Position numbers and translations under genes: made by a program. A DNA stretch of 64,000 nt from Anthopleura xanthogrammica (taxonomy: Eukaryota > Cnidaria > Anthozoa > Actiniaria > Actiniidae): NCBI GenBank assembly GCA_964019055.1, contig OZ025224.1, positions 5,351,376 to 5,415,375 on the forward strand, written 5' to 3'. Below are positions 21,639 through 35,694 of the stretch, piece by piece (position 1 is the first letter of the stretch; every line of letters begins with the position of its first letter). The notes under the pieces are model-generated. The model was not told the origin of the DNA. It worked only from the letters and a program-made list of their open reading frames with translations, and ran no database searches.

Positions 21639-24600
21639 ATGGCCTCTTATTTCTTACTTTGTTTTGCCTTGGTTTGTTCAACTTTACCATTCTGTACTCT
21701 GGGTAAGTTTTAAAATCTCGTACATTGTTGGACAAAGCTAGTTACGCTTTCTTTCTAAAAACAAAGAAGCGCCACTCGTGTTCACGGGCGCCAGAGTCGC
21801 CTCCTCGTTTGGATTAAAACTAACGCTTTATTTTGTTTCCAACGGTCGAATAAATCTGCTTTGGTACAGCTGACCTTTAGCAGTGAATAAACATCTAGCT
21901 CCGATTTCAATCTCGTGATGTTTGTCTGTTTGATATTAAGAACCGATCGTGGGTCACTCGGAATTAATCGGTAACGTACTTCATGAGGTCCCGAAGGAGA
22001 GAAGAGGAACAGGGTACGAAGGTAGCCTTAATCCTATTGTTTTCAGTCTGCCGAAATCCGTACTAGGTTTACGTCACTGCTATGGACAGTGATGACAGAT
22101 TTCCCAGTTCGGCGAGATCTCGTAGGTCAACAACCGTCTCTCAATGGCTGAGTTCTTTTGGCTTCTTGTCCTTCTTCGAGTCAGCTTATTTACTGAAAGT
22201 AAGATTTGTTGGTTACTGAATGATTTCATACTGATTTTGAAGTTCTGCAATTTGTGACGGTTGATTTTCTTGCCGACTTTAGTAAATTCATGTCAACGAT
22301 CTGACAGATTAGTGGTTTCAGGTGACGACTCCTGCTGTTTTTTTGGCTGTTCGGCGGTGTCGGACTGTTTTAAAATTTATCTAACAGCCCGTGGTAAACA
22401 CATTTTTTCTTTTTATTTGTTTCTTCTTAAAGCGTATAGGTTCATAATTACTGTCCGTAAAAATCCTTGATGGTCCAGTAAAGCCTACTTCTATAAAAGC
22501 TGAAACGTAGAAGGATATTTCCAGTAGATTTTCCCTTTAGTAAATGCGAACGTGACATGTACATTCGTGTCTCGGCGTTATCAAAGGCCACACCAAATTC
22601 TTTGTAGAATGCCGCGTCTCCCGTCTCCTTGGTCACACTTATGGTCACGCAACGGCTATTTGTAAAAGAACCCGCTTCGACTCTTATCTAGAAAAATTGC
22701 ATCTTTCTTAGAGCTAATTTCAATTGTATTAATCCACACCATGTAGTGTTACTGCAGTAGCTTCAGGTGGTACTTTGCTATCTTACGATATTTTGCTCTT
22801 TTAGGTAATTTTTAAATTCATTTGATTGAGCGCACCGGCCGCCGTTCTTTGAAATTTCTCCAACTTTAAATTTTTATTTCTCGTCGCAGAATAAAAACCC
22901 CCAAAAAAGCTTTCAGTCACGGTTAGAATATTATTTCGACTTTTCATTTTCTTAATATCGGCGTTTTATTTTATTTAGCACAGGGTGAAAACATTTTTTG
23001 AAAATTCGTTACTTTTCACAAGGCGTCAAAGTACCCTGGTAAATAATTTTTTTTTACCGTTATAAATTTATTGGAAGACAATGAAATTTCAGATTTTTAA
23101 AGTTAAAACATTATATAAAACAGTTGTTTGGGAATTAAACATGTAGATATTTTTGCAAAGGCAAGCGAGCCCCCCGAAGTTGGAGTATATTTTGGCTCTC
23201 TCAAAGGGTCAATTATTGACAAATTCGTTTTTCTCGTTTTTCTCGAAAATGAAGCCATATTTCGACAAATGAAACATACCATGATATATCTCGCATATAG
23301 GCCTACCTAATACCAAAACATGAGCGAAATCGATTTTTTGACTGTTGCCGGCAAATTTTGATTTTGTTCGATTTTTGCTGACATCTTCTCTTAATATTTC
23401 TTGGCTGGAAAAAGGCACATGCGCCACGTGCGCCATGTGAATTCCCTGTTGGGCTATTGTTAGCATTTTTTTGTTTGTTGATGGCGTGGACGTAAGCGCG
23501 CGCTCAAAAACAACATACTTTTCGTCGATTTTTCTCACTTTTTTCGACAAAATCTATTAGATAAAGCAAAAAGATCAGGATTGACTATGTTCTGTTCTCT
23601 GATAAAACACGACTGAAGCTGTTGAACACTCAAATAGACGCGAAATTTATGTTTTCCCAAAAAATCTTTACATGTTTTCGCTACCTCCAGGTTTGTATGA
23701 AGCACACGATTTTTGACGCACTGGAGTAGGGTGAGGCGAAAATTGACTTTCTGCGAATACTAAAAATAGCCCAACCGGGAATTCACATGGCGCGCGCGAT
23801 ATTAAGAAGTTTCCCTCTCTAACTTATGCTCTCTTGATAAAGACCATGAGAAATATGGTTTAATAAGTGCAACTGATATACATTAATATATATATATATA
23901 TATATATTAGAGACTTTTTTAGCCTTTTCATTGATCATTTACTGTAAAGCGCATTGAAACTTCTGTATAATGCGTTTAGCGAGAATTAAATTATTTAGCA
24001 GTTATTCGCCGAAGGCGAAGTGATTATCGATGAATATTTACCGAGCGGCGAGTCTTCGAGCTGCGAGGTAAATATTCATCGATAACCACTGAGCTTGAGG
24101 TGAATAATTGTTTTAGTATAAATAAAAAGGTGATTATTTCAAAAAAGAAAGAAGGAAACAACATTGAAAGTGAAAATATTTTATTTTTTAAAAGCGCGAC
24201 GGTCACGCTGACAGCCATTTTGTCCGAAAAGGTGATTATCGGCTGATAATCCGAGATAGAAAACCAATCAGAGCGCGCGATTTTGTATAATCACCTTTGT
24301 ATTTATACTAATATTAATTATTATTATTATTATTTTAGGCCTAATAAGTGAAAATGAGTAATTAAATAAATATAATATATTAATATCTGATACTTCCAAA
24401 CCTCATGTATTTGACATGTCTTGCTTTAAGTCAAGGCATAGAATTCTTTTGTTGTTAACTTTCAACAAATACACGATTATATTTTAGTGCTTTTTCCATT
24501 TTTGCATCTCATTAGGTATTTATATATATATATATAAATGTATACTACAACGTTTCTGCAATCGAGTGTACATTCATACTCGTTATGAAAAATTATATTA

Positions 24601-26580
24601 TATATATAAATATTTTTTCGATAAATATATTTCGTATTGTATTTTATTTTTACCCAATAATAATTTGCTTTTTTTACATTTTTTTATTGGTGGAAAGGAG
24701 TAGTCTGAGATAAATAATTATTAAAGGGAAGTTTGAGATCAAATATGGTTGTTTTGACCAATTATAATTGTCTGAAAAACATTGTTATGTATAAAGGGGG
24801 ATTGGTACGAAAATCACTCAAAATTTAATTCGGCTGAAACTTTCTTGAAATAATCTCTAAGGGTCTAATAAATACTGGTTAATGTTTTTTCTTGATATTC
24901 CGATGGGAAGTATTATATATATTTTTACGAATTCTGTGACGTCATGTACTCAACACTAAACATGTCTCCATAGATTTCTTTGTAAATAACTTATTGATTT
25001 ATTATATTTCTATGAAGCCCAAAGGTCTGTTGACGGACTTTACTTACATTCACCTGTGATTAGAAATGATTTTTTTGTCTCTTTTTTTCAGTATTAAGCA
25101 TCAAACTAGGGGATATTTTGAGCACAAAATACAGGGAAATGTATAGAGCAATGTTTGGTGTTGAGTAAATGACGCTAATGCTACCCGTTATTATAGTTTG
25201 GAGAGGGGTCCCGAAATTTATGTCACCAATATGAGGAGGGACTCGAAAAAAGAATACCGTACATAGTGGGGGCTTGAATTTTTTTTGCATAAATTTGCCT
25301 TTTCTCCTCCACACCCTCTCAAACTTAAATAATGACTGATTCCTTATAACCTATAGATAAATATTATATGTAGATATTTATGAATGCATACAAATAACTT
25401 GTAGTTTTTGGGTCGGTTTTTCAGCCACCATGCAACATTCGGTGACGCGCTTTGGGAGTAATGTATAGATTAAAGTTTTCAACCAAAATACGTGTTTTTA
25501 TATTATGATTTTCCCATAGTTTTTCTTCAAACTTGGAATATTTACAGCTTATATATATCTTTATAATGTATCAAAATAAAAAATGGGGGTCACCGTTGTT
25601 GTGTTCGAGATATAGATGATCAAAATCATTTTCGCATCGAACTTGACGGAGTTGTTTGATATTCAAAAATAAAGGTCAGTCGCGCGCACTTTTACGCCAT
25701 ATGCGCATAACAGATGCGCACAGACAATGCCTGCGAATGATGGTTAGGCTCCCTAATACGACTATCTTAAAGACTTTATGAAGTGTAATGTATTGTTGCA
25801 TATAATGTTTTCACGTTCGGAAATACGGTGATACTACGTTCACTTTCATTGGAATTGGTGCCGAGTTTATTCAGTTTTTTAACATGTGGGATCTAATGAC
25901 TTTTAATCCATATTCTAAGATATTATGGGATCCTCGTGCGGTTCATATAACATCATTCGAAAAACTTTCGATCATTGCTATCTCATCATAGAAAGACGCA
26001 AATACGATATGCAACACTTTTTTTTCAGGCAAAACCACTATTCGTCTGCAGCCTAATACAGCAGGATCGGGTGTTTTTGGTATAATACAAGTCAAGCATT
26101 ATGGTCGATGGGGAACAGTATGTAACGATGACTGGGACATGAAGGATACATTCGTTGCTTGCAGACAACTTGGTTTCATTAGAGCTGTAGGGTTTTTGAA
26201 ATATGGCACAGGAGAGGGACCAGTATTACTAAACTGGATGGAGTGTACAGGCCTGGAGACATCACTGGAAGAGTGCAAAAAGGGTAAAGGGGGAGCTTCT
26301 TCAACCCTATGTGATAAACACGTCCACGACATTGGTGTATTGTGTTCCAGCCACACAGGTACGTCACATAATGAAATGAAAATAAGGACGTGGCCTTATG
26401 TGCTGTAAAGTACTCTGACTCTGTTCCTGCCTTTAAATCTGCACTCAAGACTTTCCTGTTTAACAGGAGTTTTTGAACTATATTTTTCATTTACCATCGC
26501 AACCTCCTGTCGGTCTACTCCTCTATTATTGTTAAAAGCATCGAGACTTTAGTTAGATTCGTTTCAAGAATTCTACATTT

Positions 26581-26652
<72 letters not shown>

Positions 26653-28054
26653 GTAACAAGTAATAGTAATAGGCCTTTTGCAACGTGACTCTACCCCCTT
26701 AAAATCAAGCAGTTGTGTCAAAATGCACCTTGATATTAGTAAGAAGGCGAAATCTCAGCTCATAAAATGTAACTCAAATGTAACGCAAAGCTTGCCATCC
26801 AGAGCATATTTTCCATACAAATCCTTATAAAATATTTACTGCCATTTCTCCTATACTTAACATTATGAGCTAAAATTTCGTTTTCGTACTAATATCGAGG
26901 TGCTCTTTTCATTATTGACGTTCATTTTGACACAGCTGCTCGATTTAAGGGGGTAGGGTCACGTGAACTGTTGTTATAAAATGCATATTATTATAAGTAA
27001 TAGCATGACTTGAGGGTGATTAGTGATTAAATGTCCCCGAAAGCCAAGGGAGGTTTTGTTGAAGTCCCGATGCCGAAGGCGGAGGGACTTTAACTAAACC
27101 TCCCGAGGCTTGAGGGGACATTTAATCACTAATCACCCGAAATGTCATGCTATTAGTTTGTAATATTATGATTGCCGAGGAATAAAACTGCTCTTAGGAA
27201 ATATGTTAGCTTTCGTACGATGCATAAATTACAAATTTTTACAAAGCTGTTGATATGCGGCATACTTTAGGGAATTTGCCTTTGTTAAATGCGACAATGG
27301 CGAATTGAACCAGCATTCCTTCATTCGTGGTGCTTAATTCTAATTCACTTTGGTTGGCCTAGAGCGGTATTAATGAAGTGTTTTCAAACCGTCGTGATTA
27401 CGTCACAAATAGTAAGAAAAATTCTCGATCTAGTCAACGCATGCGCAAAGATTACTCAATGGATCCCACAAGTGCTGGGGTGTTGAATAGTGTGTAGTGC
27501 AAGGTCATTGCTCAAAATTTTCGATTGGGTCAATGCGACCCATCTATGTTCCCGGTGATTGTCATATGAGGGACCATGCCTCATGAATATTGATGAGGGA
27601 TATTTAGACTAAACATCCCTCATCGTTATTCATCCAGGGGGATGTTAGACCTTAAACAGCCTCCTGGAAACAATGGATCCCGAGGTAATCATGATATTAC
27701 GTACAGTAACTCACAGGGGGGTTGAAAGTTGTAACAGCCATACATTTCTTTAGTGCGATGCTCTGAAATATTCAGATGTTTTTGTCGATGAATTTCTTCT
27801 CTGTAAATCACATTCTCATACTATGATTTAAAAACTCTCAAAACTAAACTTAAATACGATAAGTAAAGGCTTGATTTGCTTTGAAATATATGTTTGAGAG
27901 TACTGTAGAAAGGTTGAGAGTAAAATGTAGGCGAACGATCGCAAGCACCATGCCGTGTGGCACGATTCCAAGGTTTTACCAAGTCCATAGCAATTGGAAA
28001 GGCATAGGAACAGCACTGGACTTTCGTGCGGGAGGTCGTGGGTTCAAGCCCCGG

Positions 28055-28085
<31 letters not shown>

Positions 28086-31000
28086 AAGGAGAAGGTGCTG
28101 CCTTTGTAATTACATCTACGGTTAGACCTTCCCGTGGCTCGGATGACCACGTAAAATGGCGGTCCCGTCTCTCCACACTACTTAACCCTGCATCGGAGGG
28201 ACGTAAAAGAACCACTGAGGACGTAAAGAAACCCTGGCAGTCACCACCCTCAGTGTCTGGCCTTTACTAATGATTTCTTAATGGGTTGATTGTGGGATGG
28301 GAATGGGAGTTTTAAGGGGTTGGGAATTGGTGCAATGTACCTCGAAGGGGACCTCGTGTTCTATTGTACAGCACCAGCCTGCGGGCAAATCTCAAATAAT
28401 AAAAAAAAAAAAATCATAATCATCATAGAGAAAATCAGCTTATCAGTCGATGCGCCATTATTCTTTATCGCAGTTTTTAGAAGAAAAAAACAATTTGTAC
28501 AACGACAGAATTTCTCTTTTTACTGCACGCAAGAGTTACTTGACTTTACTCTTCATTTTATTTCTTTAGTTCGAACAAAAATCGATAAAGAGTTGAATAA
28601 TAAATATAATTAATAATTACAGGAACACCAAAAGTAAATACAACGATACGACTGCAGCCAGGTACAGAAGAATTGGGTTTTGCAGGTATTCTACAAGTCT
28701 ATCACAATAACCGGTGGGGAACAGTGTGTCATGAGACTGCATGGGATATACAAGATACCACAGTAGCATGTAGACAACTTGGATTTAGTAAAGCGGTGGG
28801 ATTCTGGCACGATGCAAAAGGAGAAGGCAAAGTGTGGATGAATAATGTACGATGTAAAGGACCAGAGAAATCTCTACAAAAATGTTCTCATACAAAATTG
28901 GATGGAAATAATGGCAAGTGTAAAGATCATGGATATGATGTTGGTATCGTGTGTTCTAATCTACAAAACAATGGTAATTGATTTATTGAATATACTTTGA
29001 ATGATTTCCTACAGGATTTGTTCTCAAAAGATAGATTTCAATTTGCGAAAGTCCAACACCTGATACAGTTAGGGAGAGGCGAGCGAGCGTATTCTGGCGG
29101 TAAAGATCCCGCCAAACCAAAAGGGATGCCATTCATTCCCGAACCCAGAGACTAAAATACGAGGCTGTGGGAATTTCGAAACCCTAAAATTATATCGAAT
29201 TTCATTAGTTTTTGAAAATAACATAGCAACGAAGTCTAATTGGTGAATAGTAATTGGTCAATAGGACTTATAAACAAACATACCAACGGAAACCAAGCAA
29301 GCCAAAACGACTAAAACGGTTATAAATCTTTGAATCTTGAATCGAATTCTATTTCCATTTGTCGCCGGAACATATAAACTTAAAGAAGATGTATACAAGC
29401 CGTAATATAGTCACGATATAACGCGCGCCGGCTCTGATTGGTTGGATATCTATGAACAATTGACCATTCCCTTTCATTATCCTAAGATGGAATAGGATGG
29501 ATTTCTTGTCACAAATTGTCGTGTCACATATGACATGGAGTCCGAAATTGATTCTTAAGAAATAGGCGTTTATATGTCACTCCCAAACAACCAACATTAC
29601 CAGAAATATTGGACATTGTCAGCGGTGCTACGCATAAATGAAAACCCAGTGGTTTTGTAGGGGAAAATAACACTAACATGGTTCCCAAGGACAGATTTAT
29701 ATTTAACTGAGATGTTAGAAAAATTTCATGTCAAAAAATAGCCCCTTCACGATTAAAAGAACAGTAAATATAATTTCGTTGTGAAAATCTCACCACAGGA
29801 AGCCCATGAACATCAATAACCATAGCTAAACGTAAATCATGACTTTGGGCTTCCTGATTGTATCCCAGCAATCAATGGGAGCTTCTAAAATCAAAATGGC
29901 GTGTAAATATAAGAGCTCTTTTCTTTTCAAACGAAACTGTGCTTTCTTGTCCATGGTATTTGAAGATTTTAGGTATATTCTGAAGATGAAAATACTGTAA
30001 TGTTGATGGGTTTTTGACCGAACAAAAAGAAGAAAGAATGGCTTTTTAATCAGCTAAGTGGAACCATTAATATCTAAATAATCGATCCCGAACACCAGGT
30101 TTTGATTATGTCATTTGTATAGAGCATTTTGTTTTTTTTATTGTAGAGCATTTTTCGTACGATTACAAGGAATGTATGGAATTTATTCCCAAGAAACCAT
30201 TGATAATATATAAGCTATTTTGACCGAAGGAAAAAACAGTATTTTGGACTTTTATTCTCTTCGAGTTGTTAATGAAGAACAATTCCATGTTTGTAAAACA
30301 CCAGACAAATAAAACGATAAGTACAGTAAATTTTATCATGCTTTTAAATAAACCTTCCATACAAATCCCTCTATCGGCTCGCCATTTTTAAAGGGCCAGA
30401 AAATGTATGAATAATTAGATTAGCCGCCATTTTGTCCCTGATTTCTGGTAATGGTACCTTCTGTTAGTCTCTTCCTCGTTTCTTGCAGTACGTCTTGTTG
30501 GTGGGGCTGATGCAAATGAGGGCCGTATTGAAGTCAAACTGGAAGGCACCTGGGGTACCGTATGTGGTGATTATGGCTGGACAATTGAAAATTCCAATGT
30601 CATCTGTACAATGCTTGACCATAAAAGAGCAATAACAAACAAGAAATTTGGTGCAGGAAAAGAATCTCGGCCAATATGGCTGCAACAGGTTTCGTGTAAG
30701 GGATGTGAGATGTCCATGGCAGAATGTCAAACTACCAATTATAGTCTACCAGACTGCACTCACAAAAATGATGTTGGTGTTGTTTGCCTTCCAAAAGGTG
30801 AGTCTTGATGTTTCCCAAGATAGAATGTATTAGTATAGGTAATAGCATGGTTTGGAGTGATATTTGGCATAAATACAACGAGTGATATTTCAAAATTGTT
30901 GTAATTTCACGAGCCGTCCTCGGCCAGAGAAATTACAACGGTTTTTGAAATAACATGAGTATCATATGACCTAAGAAATTTACTGGAAGAACTGCAAATT

Positions 31001-34000
31001 TGTTTTGTTCACCGTTTGAGCGGCCGCTTCATCATCCAGCGTAAGATTTTAAAAGTAAAAAACAATAAAAACCAAAAAGGTTTGACTTCAAACCTTTTCA
31101 AGTTCCAAAACCAAAGCTAAAGCTGTTCTAAAAACAGCATGTTCTAGTTATTCTACGGAAGTTCAAGTTGATAATTTACAACTTATCTGCTCAGTGGTCT
31201 TGACTTGAGACTCAATGTTGTAAAGATTGAATTTTCAAAGTCTGTTTTTCACTTCCAAAAAACGTCCTTGTTGAGCTATTTGATTTTGAATTTGAAAAAG
31301 AAAGTCTTCTAGGAATAAACTGCCATCTGGTATTCTCATCTTCATCAGGAGAACTTCAAGAAAAGCATGTTTTTGTGAGTTTTTACTTCACGCGTTTTCT
31401 TCTTTTGCCGAAAAAATCTCCACACGATTTTCAAGTTTCTGGCAGAAGCAGAAGAAATGCTTTCTTTTTGCGATTCCATTGATAAAACTCAACTCTTGAA
31501 ACGTTGTGCCTTTTTTACGTTCATGTTTTTGCTTGTAGACTCAAATAATTAGCATATTTATGGGAAATATTTCCAACATTTTTCATGCATGTTTTGGCGG
31601 TTGCCATGGCAATTTTGAAATCACAATCCCGAGAGCTTGAAATCACACTATTACGATGAAATCACACTCCTCTCAGCCAATCAGATTGCAGAAATTTCTT
31701 AGGTTATAAAAATAGATATCTGGGATATAAATCAATTTTTCCATCACCTTTTTCAACCTTATAGAAATATCGTTACTTTTATTAAATCAAAGGTGAAGCA
31801 AATATCTTAGTTTGCCTGGTGGATGAAGACGAAAACTTTATTCGTCGAGTAGAAGTTCGTTACCATGGAATATGGAGATCTATTTGTGCCAACAACTGGG
31901 ATATACGAGATGCACATGTAATATGCAGGATGAAAGGATACAAGAACGCAACAGTAACTATGGCAACACTGAAAGGGAACCATGATAGGGTATGGCTGGA
32001 TTATCTAGACTGCTCGGGAAACGAATCAACTATTGAAGATTGCAAAAACGTAGTGTGGAATTGGGAAAACAAGCCTTGTTCAAATGATCAACGTGCTGGT
32101 GTGATATGCTTTGAAGGTAACAAAGGCATATTTAGCTAAATTTAACCATCCAGTGAAAATTGTTAACAATGCAGTACATCCACCTATACTATCCGTTGGT
32201 GAATTCATTGCAAGTACAAGAGGTCAAATACTTTGAGTGCTTTCCATTTGTCCAGAAAAACCGTTAATATCGGCTGGAATACAAATGGAACTGTCACTTT
32301 TTCGGAACTTCCAACCGAAAAAAGTGGAACACCTTTCGAGCTTGTCCAGCCATTCCGGTTGGTACGAACCAACTGGAATTGTCTGAACCATTTGAGAATT
32401 TCTCAGAATTTCTCAGGCCCAGTTCTCTAATTCGCACGTTCATAGTTGGTAGGTGTATAGTCGGTTTGAACTGTTCCATTAGAACCATTCTTGTCTCGGT
32501 TTCATCAACCAGTTTTTCTGGACAAATGGAAATTATATAAAGTACCCTTGATGAATGTTATCAATTTTGAACCTTGTTTTTCTAGACAAATTAAAATTGA
32601 AATTGAAGTTTCACATCAAGGAAGGAGAAACTAAATATGCTGGAAAATTTGAGGTTGGATATTATGGGAAAAAGAGAAATCTTTGCATGGATAACTTAGA
32701 TTTGAATGCAGCACATGTGATTTGCCGCATGTTGGGACATTATGACGGGGCAGTGACTGTTTCTTCATGGAGCCAACAATCCATGGCTAGTTTGTCTTTG
32801 TCACTGCGATGTGACGGCTCTGAACATTCTACAGACCAATGTGCGGACGTTAGTGTAAAACAGGTGGACAGGTGCCACAATAACGAAGTTGCAGGCATTG
32901 TATGCAAACCACTGGACACAGGTATTCTATTCAAATACTAACTTTCCAATTAAATCAATCCTTGTAATCGATACGTAACGTTCTCCATTGTTGATGAAGA
33001 TTGGGCACTATATTATTTACATTGTGGGGAATTAAGTATTAAAATATTTTGCGGTGAAAAAATCATATTTTAGATCGAGCTATCGCTGCGGTCTAAATGT
33101 ACAAAATAGAAATATTGACCAAAAATAATTTCTTCTTTGTGCAATTGTGTAGCATACGATGGAAAGGTAGAGCTTCGTTTGGTTGGAGGTTCAGCTGATC
33201 ATGAAGGCCGTGTCGAAGTTAAACTTCATGGCGTATGGGGTACAGTGTGTAGTGCAGGTTGGGACATACTCGATGCTAACGTAGTCTGTAGAATGAAGGG
33301 TTATAAAGGAGCAATCACAGCATATAAGAAATTTCCAGAAGGTTCTGGTCCAATATGGATTGCTGGCTTGAACTGCAAAGGACATGAAAACAGCACAGTA
33401 GAGTGTGACCGCGAGGGACTGGCCAAGACTACATCATGCAGCCACAAAAATGATGTTGGTGTGGTTTGTTATTCTGATAAAGGTCAGTTAATTCACGATA
33501 TGATACTGTACATCACTGAAATGTACACTTTGATAGTTTGAAGCTTATTTTACTTCTTCAGCAGGTCATTTGCAAGTCAGTCTAGAGATGGATAACAGCA
33601 GTTCACGTTATGAAGGCCGTGTGATGATCAAAGTCAATAACGAGACTGGGACCATCGATGGTGATCAATGGGACATCCATGATGCCCATGTTGTTTGCAG
33701 AATGTTAAAGTTATCCAGAGCCATAGCAGCCATCAGTCTGTTTAGAGGAGAACCTGGCAAAGTGTTCTTCTCTAGAATGAGATGTAATGGAACAGAGGAG
33801 TCACTAGGGATGTGTGATCACGGTGGATGGGGAGGTGGTAAACAAGATCATCATGGTTATGATGCTGGAGTGATCTGTGATAGACCACGCGCAGCAGGTA
33901 AATCGTATCTTTCATTGTTGTCGTCATTTGGTGCATTATTTGGGTATTTTTGCTAGTATATTGGTTAAGGTGTTTCATCTCTGTTCGCGAGCAGCCGTAC

Positions 34001-34823
34001 CGAACATTTTTGAACGGCCGTTTTGACCAGCTTACTCGGAATTGATTTTCATCAAATTCATAGACAATGTTGTACTTAGTCTGAAATTTATGAAACATGT
34101 AATAATTTTTAATTTGTTGCAGAAATTGCGGATTTATAAGAGAAACATTAAATTCAAAGAAACCTAATTTCCGAGCGATTACGCCGTGATGGCACCTAGA
34201 AAAATCAAAAGTACTATGATAAACTATGAGATATAGCAAATAACATATCTGAAAACGTGTGCGTGTAAGAACTCAAACTCGAATTACTCAAAATCGGCTA
34301 GATACATTTTCTTGGTTTTCAGATATGTTATTTGCTTTATCTCAAAGTTTATCGTAGTACTTTTACTTTTGAGAATAAGAAATTAGTTTACTTCTTCCTC
34401 CCTCTGGAAAACCTATCACGCTAAATTCCAGTGTAATATGTGAATTAGCCGTGGTTGAGGGTTCCATCTGTGAGTTATGCCAGCCCTAACTTTGGTCTGC
34501 CCAGAGATTGTTTCATGGTTCCATCTGTGAGTTAGCCATGCCCTAACTGAATTTGATCCGCCCAGAGGTTGTATCAGGATATTCATGAATTTGAAGGTTT
34601 TTTCTTTAATTATCATGACTTAACTCTGAGTTTTTGGTATTTTTGTTTTGTTTTAGTTGCTCAGGCGACGATGATGGATGGTACTGGAAGCAATGATGGG
34701 ACTGTGACTGGCTTGTCAATCCTGATCGTCATATTGATCATGGTTATCGTTGGTGCTTTCTTGTGGTATTACTTTAAACTGAGGAACGTGAAAAGCAAGG
34801 ATTCTGATGAAACGCAAGGTTAA
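21639..34823 (+). CDS. Seven-SRCR type I membrane receptor, copy C
   Basis: Exons: 21639-21702, 26029-26358, 28623-28973, 30489-30797, 31793-32116, 32586-32921, 33153-33482, 33565-33897 and 34657-34823. They total 2544 nt, or 847 residues, all phase 1 and open. Same domain order as copy B. Differences: SRCR3 has VICTMLDH where others have CRMLGH; SRCR4 begins with VCLV, an extra cysteine; SRCR5 ends KPLDTG, one codon longer. This is the longest copy because introns 1-3 carry five or more copy-specific insertions. AATAAA lies at 34898-34903. Likely functional from its open frame; expression not known. Confidence 0.85.
21787..23396. mobile_element. 1.6-kb insertion of unknown type in intron 1 of copy C
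   Basis: Copies B and D run from the GCGCCACTCGTG block through about 0.25 kb to TTAATATTTCTTGGCTGG. Copy C instead has 1.6 kb of unrelated DNA here. It starts with GGGCGCCAGAGTCGCC and holds one possible exon (22082-22198). No clear terminal repeats or transposase seen. Confidence 0.5.
22082..22198 (+). other. Possible small coding exon in the intron 1 insertion
   Basis: An ATG opens 39 codons (MDSDDRFPSSARSRRSTT... ending in SAYLLK) directly followed by GTAAGATT, a good donor. No downstream partner exon was found and I do not recognise the peptide. It could be a captured first exon or chance. Confidence 0.2.
23995..24311. mobile_element. Two adjacent foldback MITEs in intron 1 of copy C
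   Basis: First unit 23998-24110: CAGTTATTCGCCGAAGG... with stem GATGAATATTTACC/GGTAAATATTCATC. Second unit 24113-24311: ends TTAGTATAAATAAAAAGG and CCTTTGTATTTATACTAA. Copies B and E lack both. Confidence 0.7.
26998..27155. mobile_element. Foldback MITE in intron 2 of copy C
   Basis: Arms of about 41 bp: TAATAGCATGACTTGAGGG...AAATGTCCCC and GGGGACATTT...GTCATGCTATTA, with an internal GCCGAAGGCGGAGG segment. Absent at this site in B and D, which read GGCCTATTACGTACAG. Confidence 0.8.
27160..27700. mobile_element. Second TIR element in intron 2 of copy C
   Basis: Ends GTAATATTATGATTGCC and GGTAATCATGATATTAC are inverted. An inner hairpin GATGAGGGATATTTAG/ACTAAACATCCCTCATC lies at 27592-27625. 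It directly follows the previous element, and both occupy one insertion point relative to copies B and D. Confidence 0.6.
28002..28424 (+). mobile_element. tRNA-derived SINE in intron 2 of copy C
   Basis: A pol III B box GGTTCAAGCCC lies at 28041-28051 within a tRNA-like segment (GCACTGGACTTTCGTGCGGG), followed by a body (TAACTAAGGAGAAGGTGCTG...) and an A-rich tail near 28398-28412. The A box side is truncated. Copies B and D lack it. The body resembles cnidarian SINEs I recall; this was not checked. Confidence 0.65.
29595..30453. mobile_element. 0.86-kb TIR element in intron 3 of copy C
   Basis: Perfect 13-bp ends CATTACCAGAAAT and ATTTCTGGTAATG, inserted where copies B and D read CCAAACAACCAAGTACC. 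An internal stem AGGAAGCCCA/TGGGCTTCCT lies near 29797-29858. No transposase. Confidence 0.7.
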
Positions 34824-34919
34824 TATTGTAATGTGTAATGTGTGTATGGAGGATACACGGCCACACAAGCTTCTAGCCTAAAAGCCTACCGTGTATAAAT
34901 AAAAATATTTATTATTTAT

Positions 34920-35212
34920 CAAACCATTTACCAAAGCGACTCAATTAATGCTAAACTTTTTACTTAATTTAATTTTATTATTTTTATTTCTTTGTTTAAC
35001 ATAGCTATTCTTATTATTCTTTTCTTGTTTGTACATATTTTTTATACACATATTTGTAAATTAGTTTCATTGTTCTATTTCTTATATATGTATCATGTAA
35101 TTTCCAATTCATTTTAGGCTTGATAATGACGTTAAGCAAACGTCGAAACGTCGTCTTTTATTAAAATTGTTTTTAAAAAAATTTTTTCTATCGCTAAATT
35201 TTTTATTGAAAT
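34920..35212. mobile_element. Insertion with hammerhead-like motif, 3' flank of copy C
   Basis: About 290 bp inserted in an ATTATTTAT-rich site. Near 35119-35155 it reads CTTGATAATGACGTT-AAGC-AAACGTCGAAACGTCGTC. The GACGTT/AACGTC stem followed by GAAAC recalls the hammerhead core at Penelope-like element ends; it is degenerate. Confidence 0.4.
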
Positions 35213-35608
35213 TATTATTTATTTATTAGCGAAATTGAACATCGGATGCATTTTCCTTTAATTGATTGTCCAGCATTCAGTATTCGCGACACAACTATTT
35301 GGGTGGGAATCAATAACGTGTGAAATTGATAGAAATTGATAAAAATTGACACAACTATTTGGGTGGGGGATAAAGAACGTGTGAAATTGAAAACTAACTA
35401 AGTATTTACTTTTTATATCAACCAGGACTACAGTTGGAAAGGGAGAAAAGCGACCGTGTTTAGCGTCCAACCGTGGAGAGGTAAAAGTCATCATCATCAT
35501 CATCCTCCACCTCCTCATCACCATCATCATTATCATCATCATCATCATCCTTCACCTCCTCCTCACCATCATCATTATCATCATCATCGTTTTTTCCTTC
35601 TTCTTCAG

Positions 35609-35694
35609 AACGAGAGGAATGTACAAGACAAAGAGGAGTCTTCCATGTCAGTCTTATAAGAAAGAAGATAGAAGAAGAATACGACGCTCTTTGA
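35609..35694 (+). CDS. Candidate alternative C-terminal exon, copy C
   Basis: 86 nt, three more than in copies A and B (an in-frame AGT giving VSLI instead of VLI), ending EEEYDAL and TGA 35692-35694. Acceptor cttcttcag. The in-frame indel is what coding constraint would leave. Confidence 0.5.

Noticed and set aside
23995..24311. CRISPR-like repeats
   Set aside because: The repeated words are inverted arms of foldback elements, not regularly spaced direct repeats.
28005..28078. tRNA gene
   Set aside because: A B box is present, but the acceptor stem and A box are missing and an A-tailed body follows: a SINE.
35456..35659. His/Pro-rich frame in the 3' flank of copies C and D
   Set aside because: Produced by (TCA)n repeats within the putative tail intron; not in the phase of the gene.
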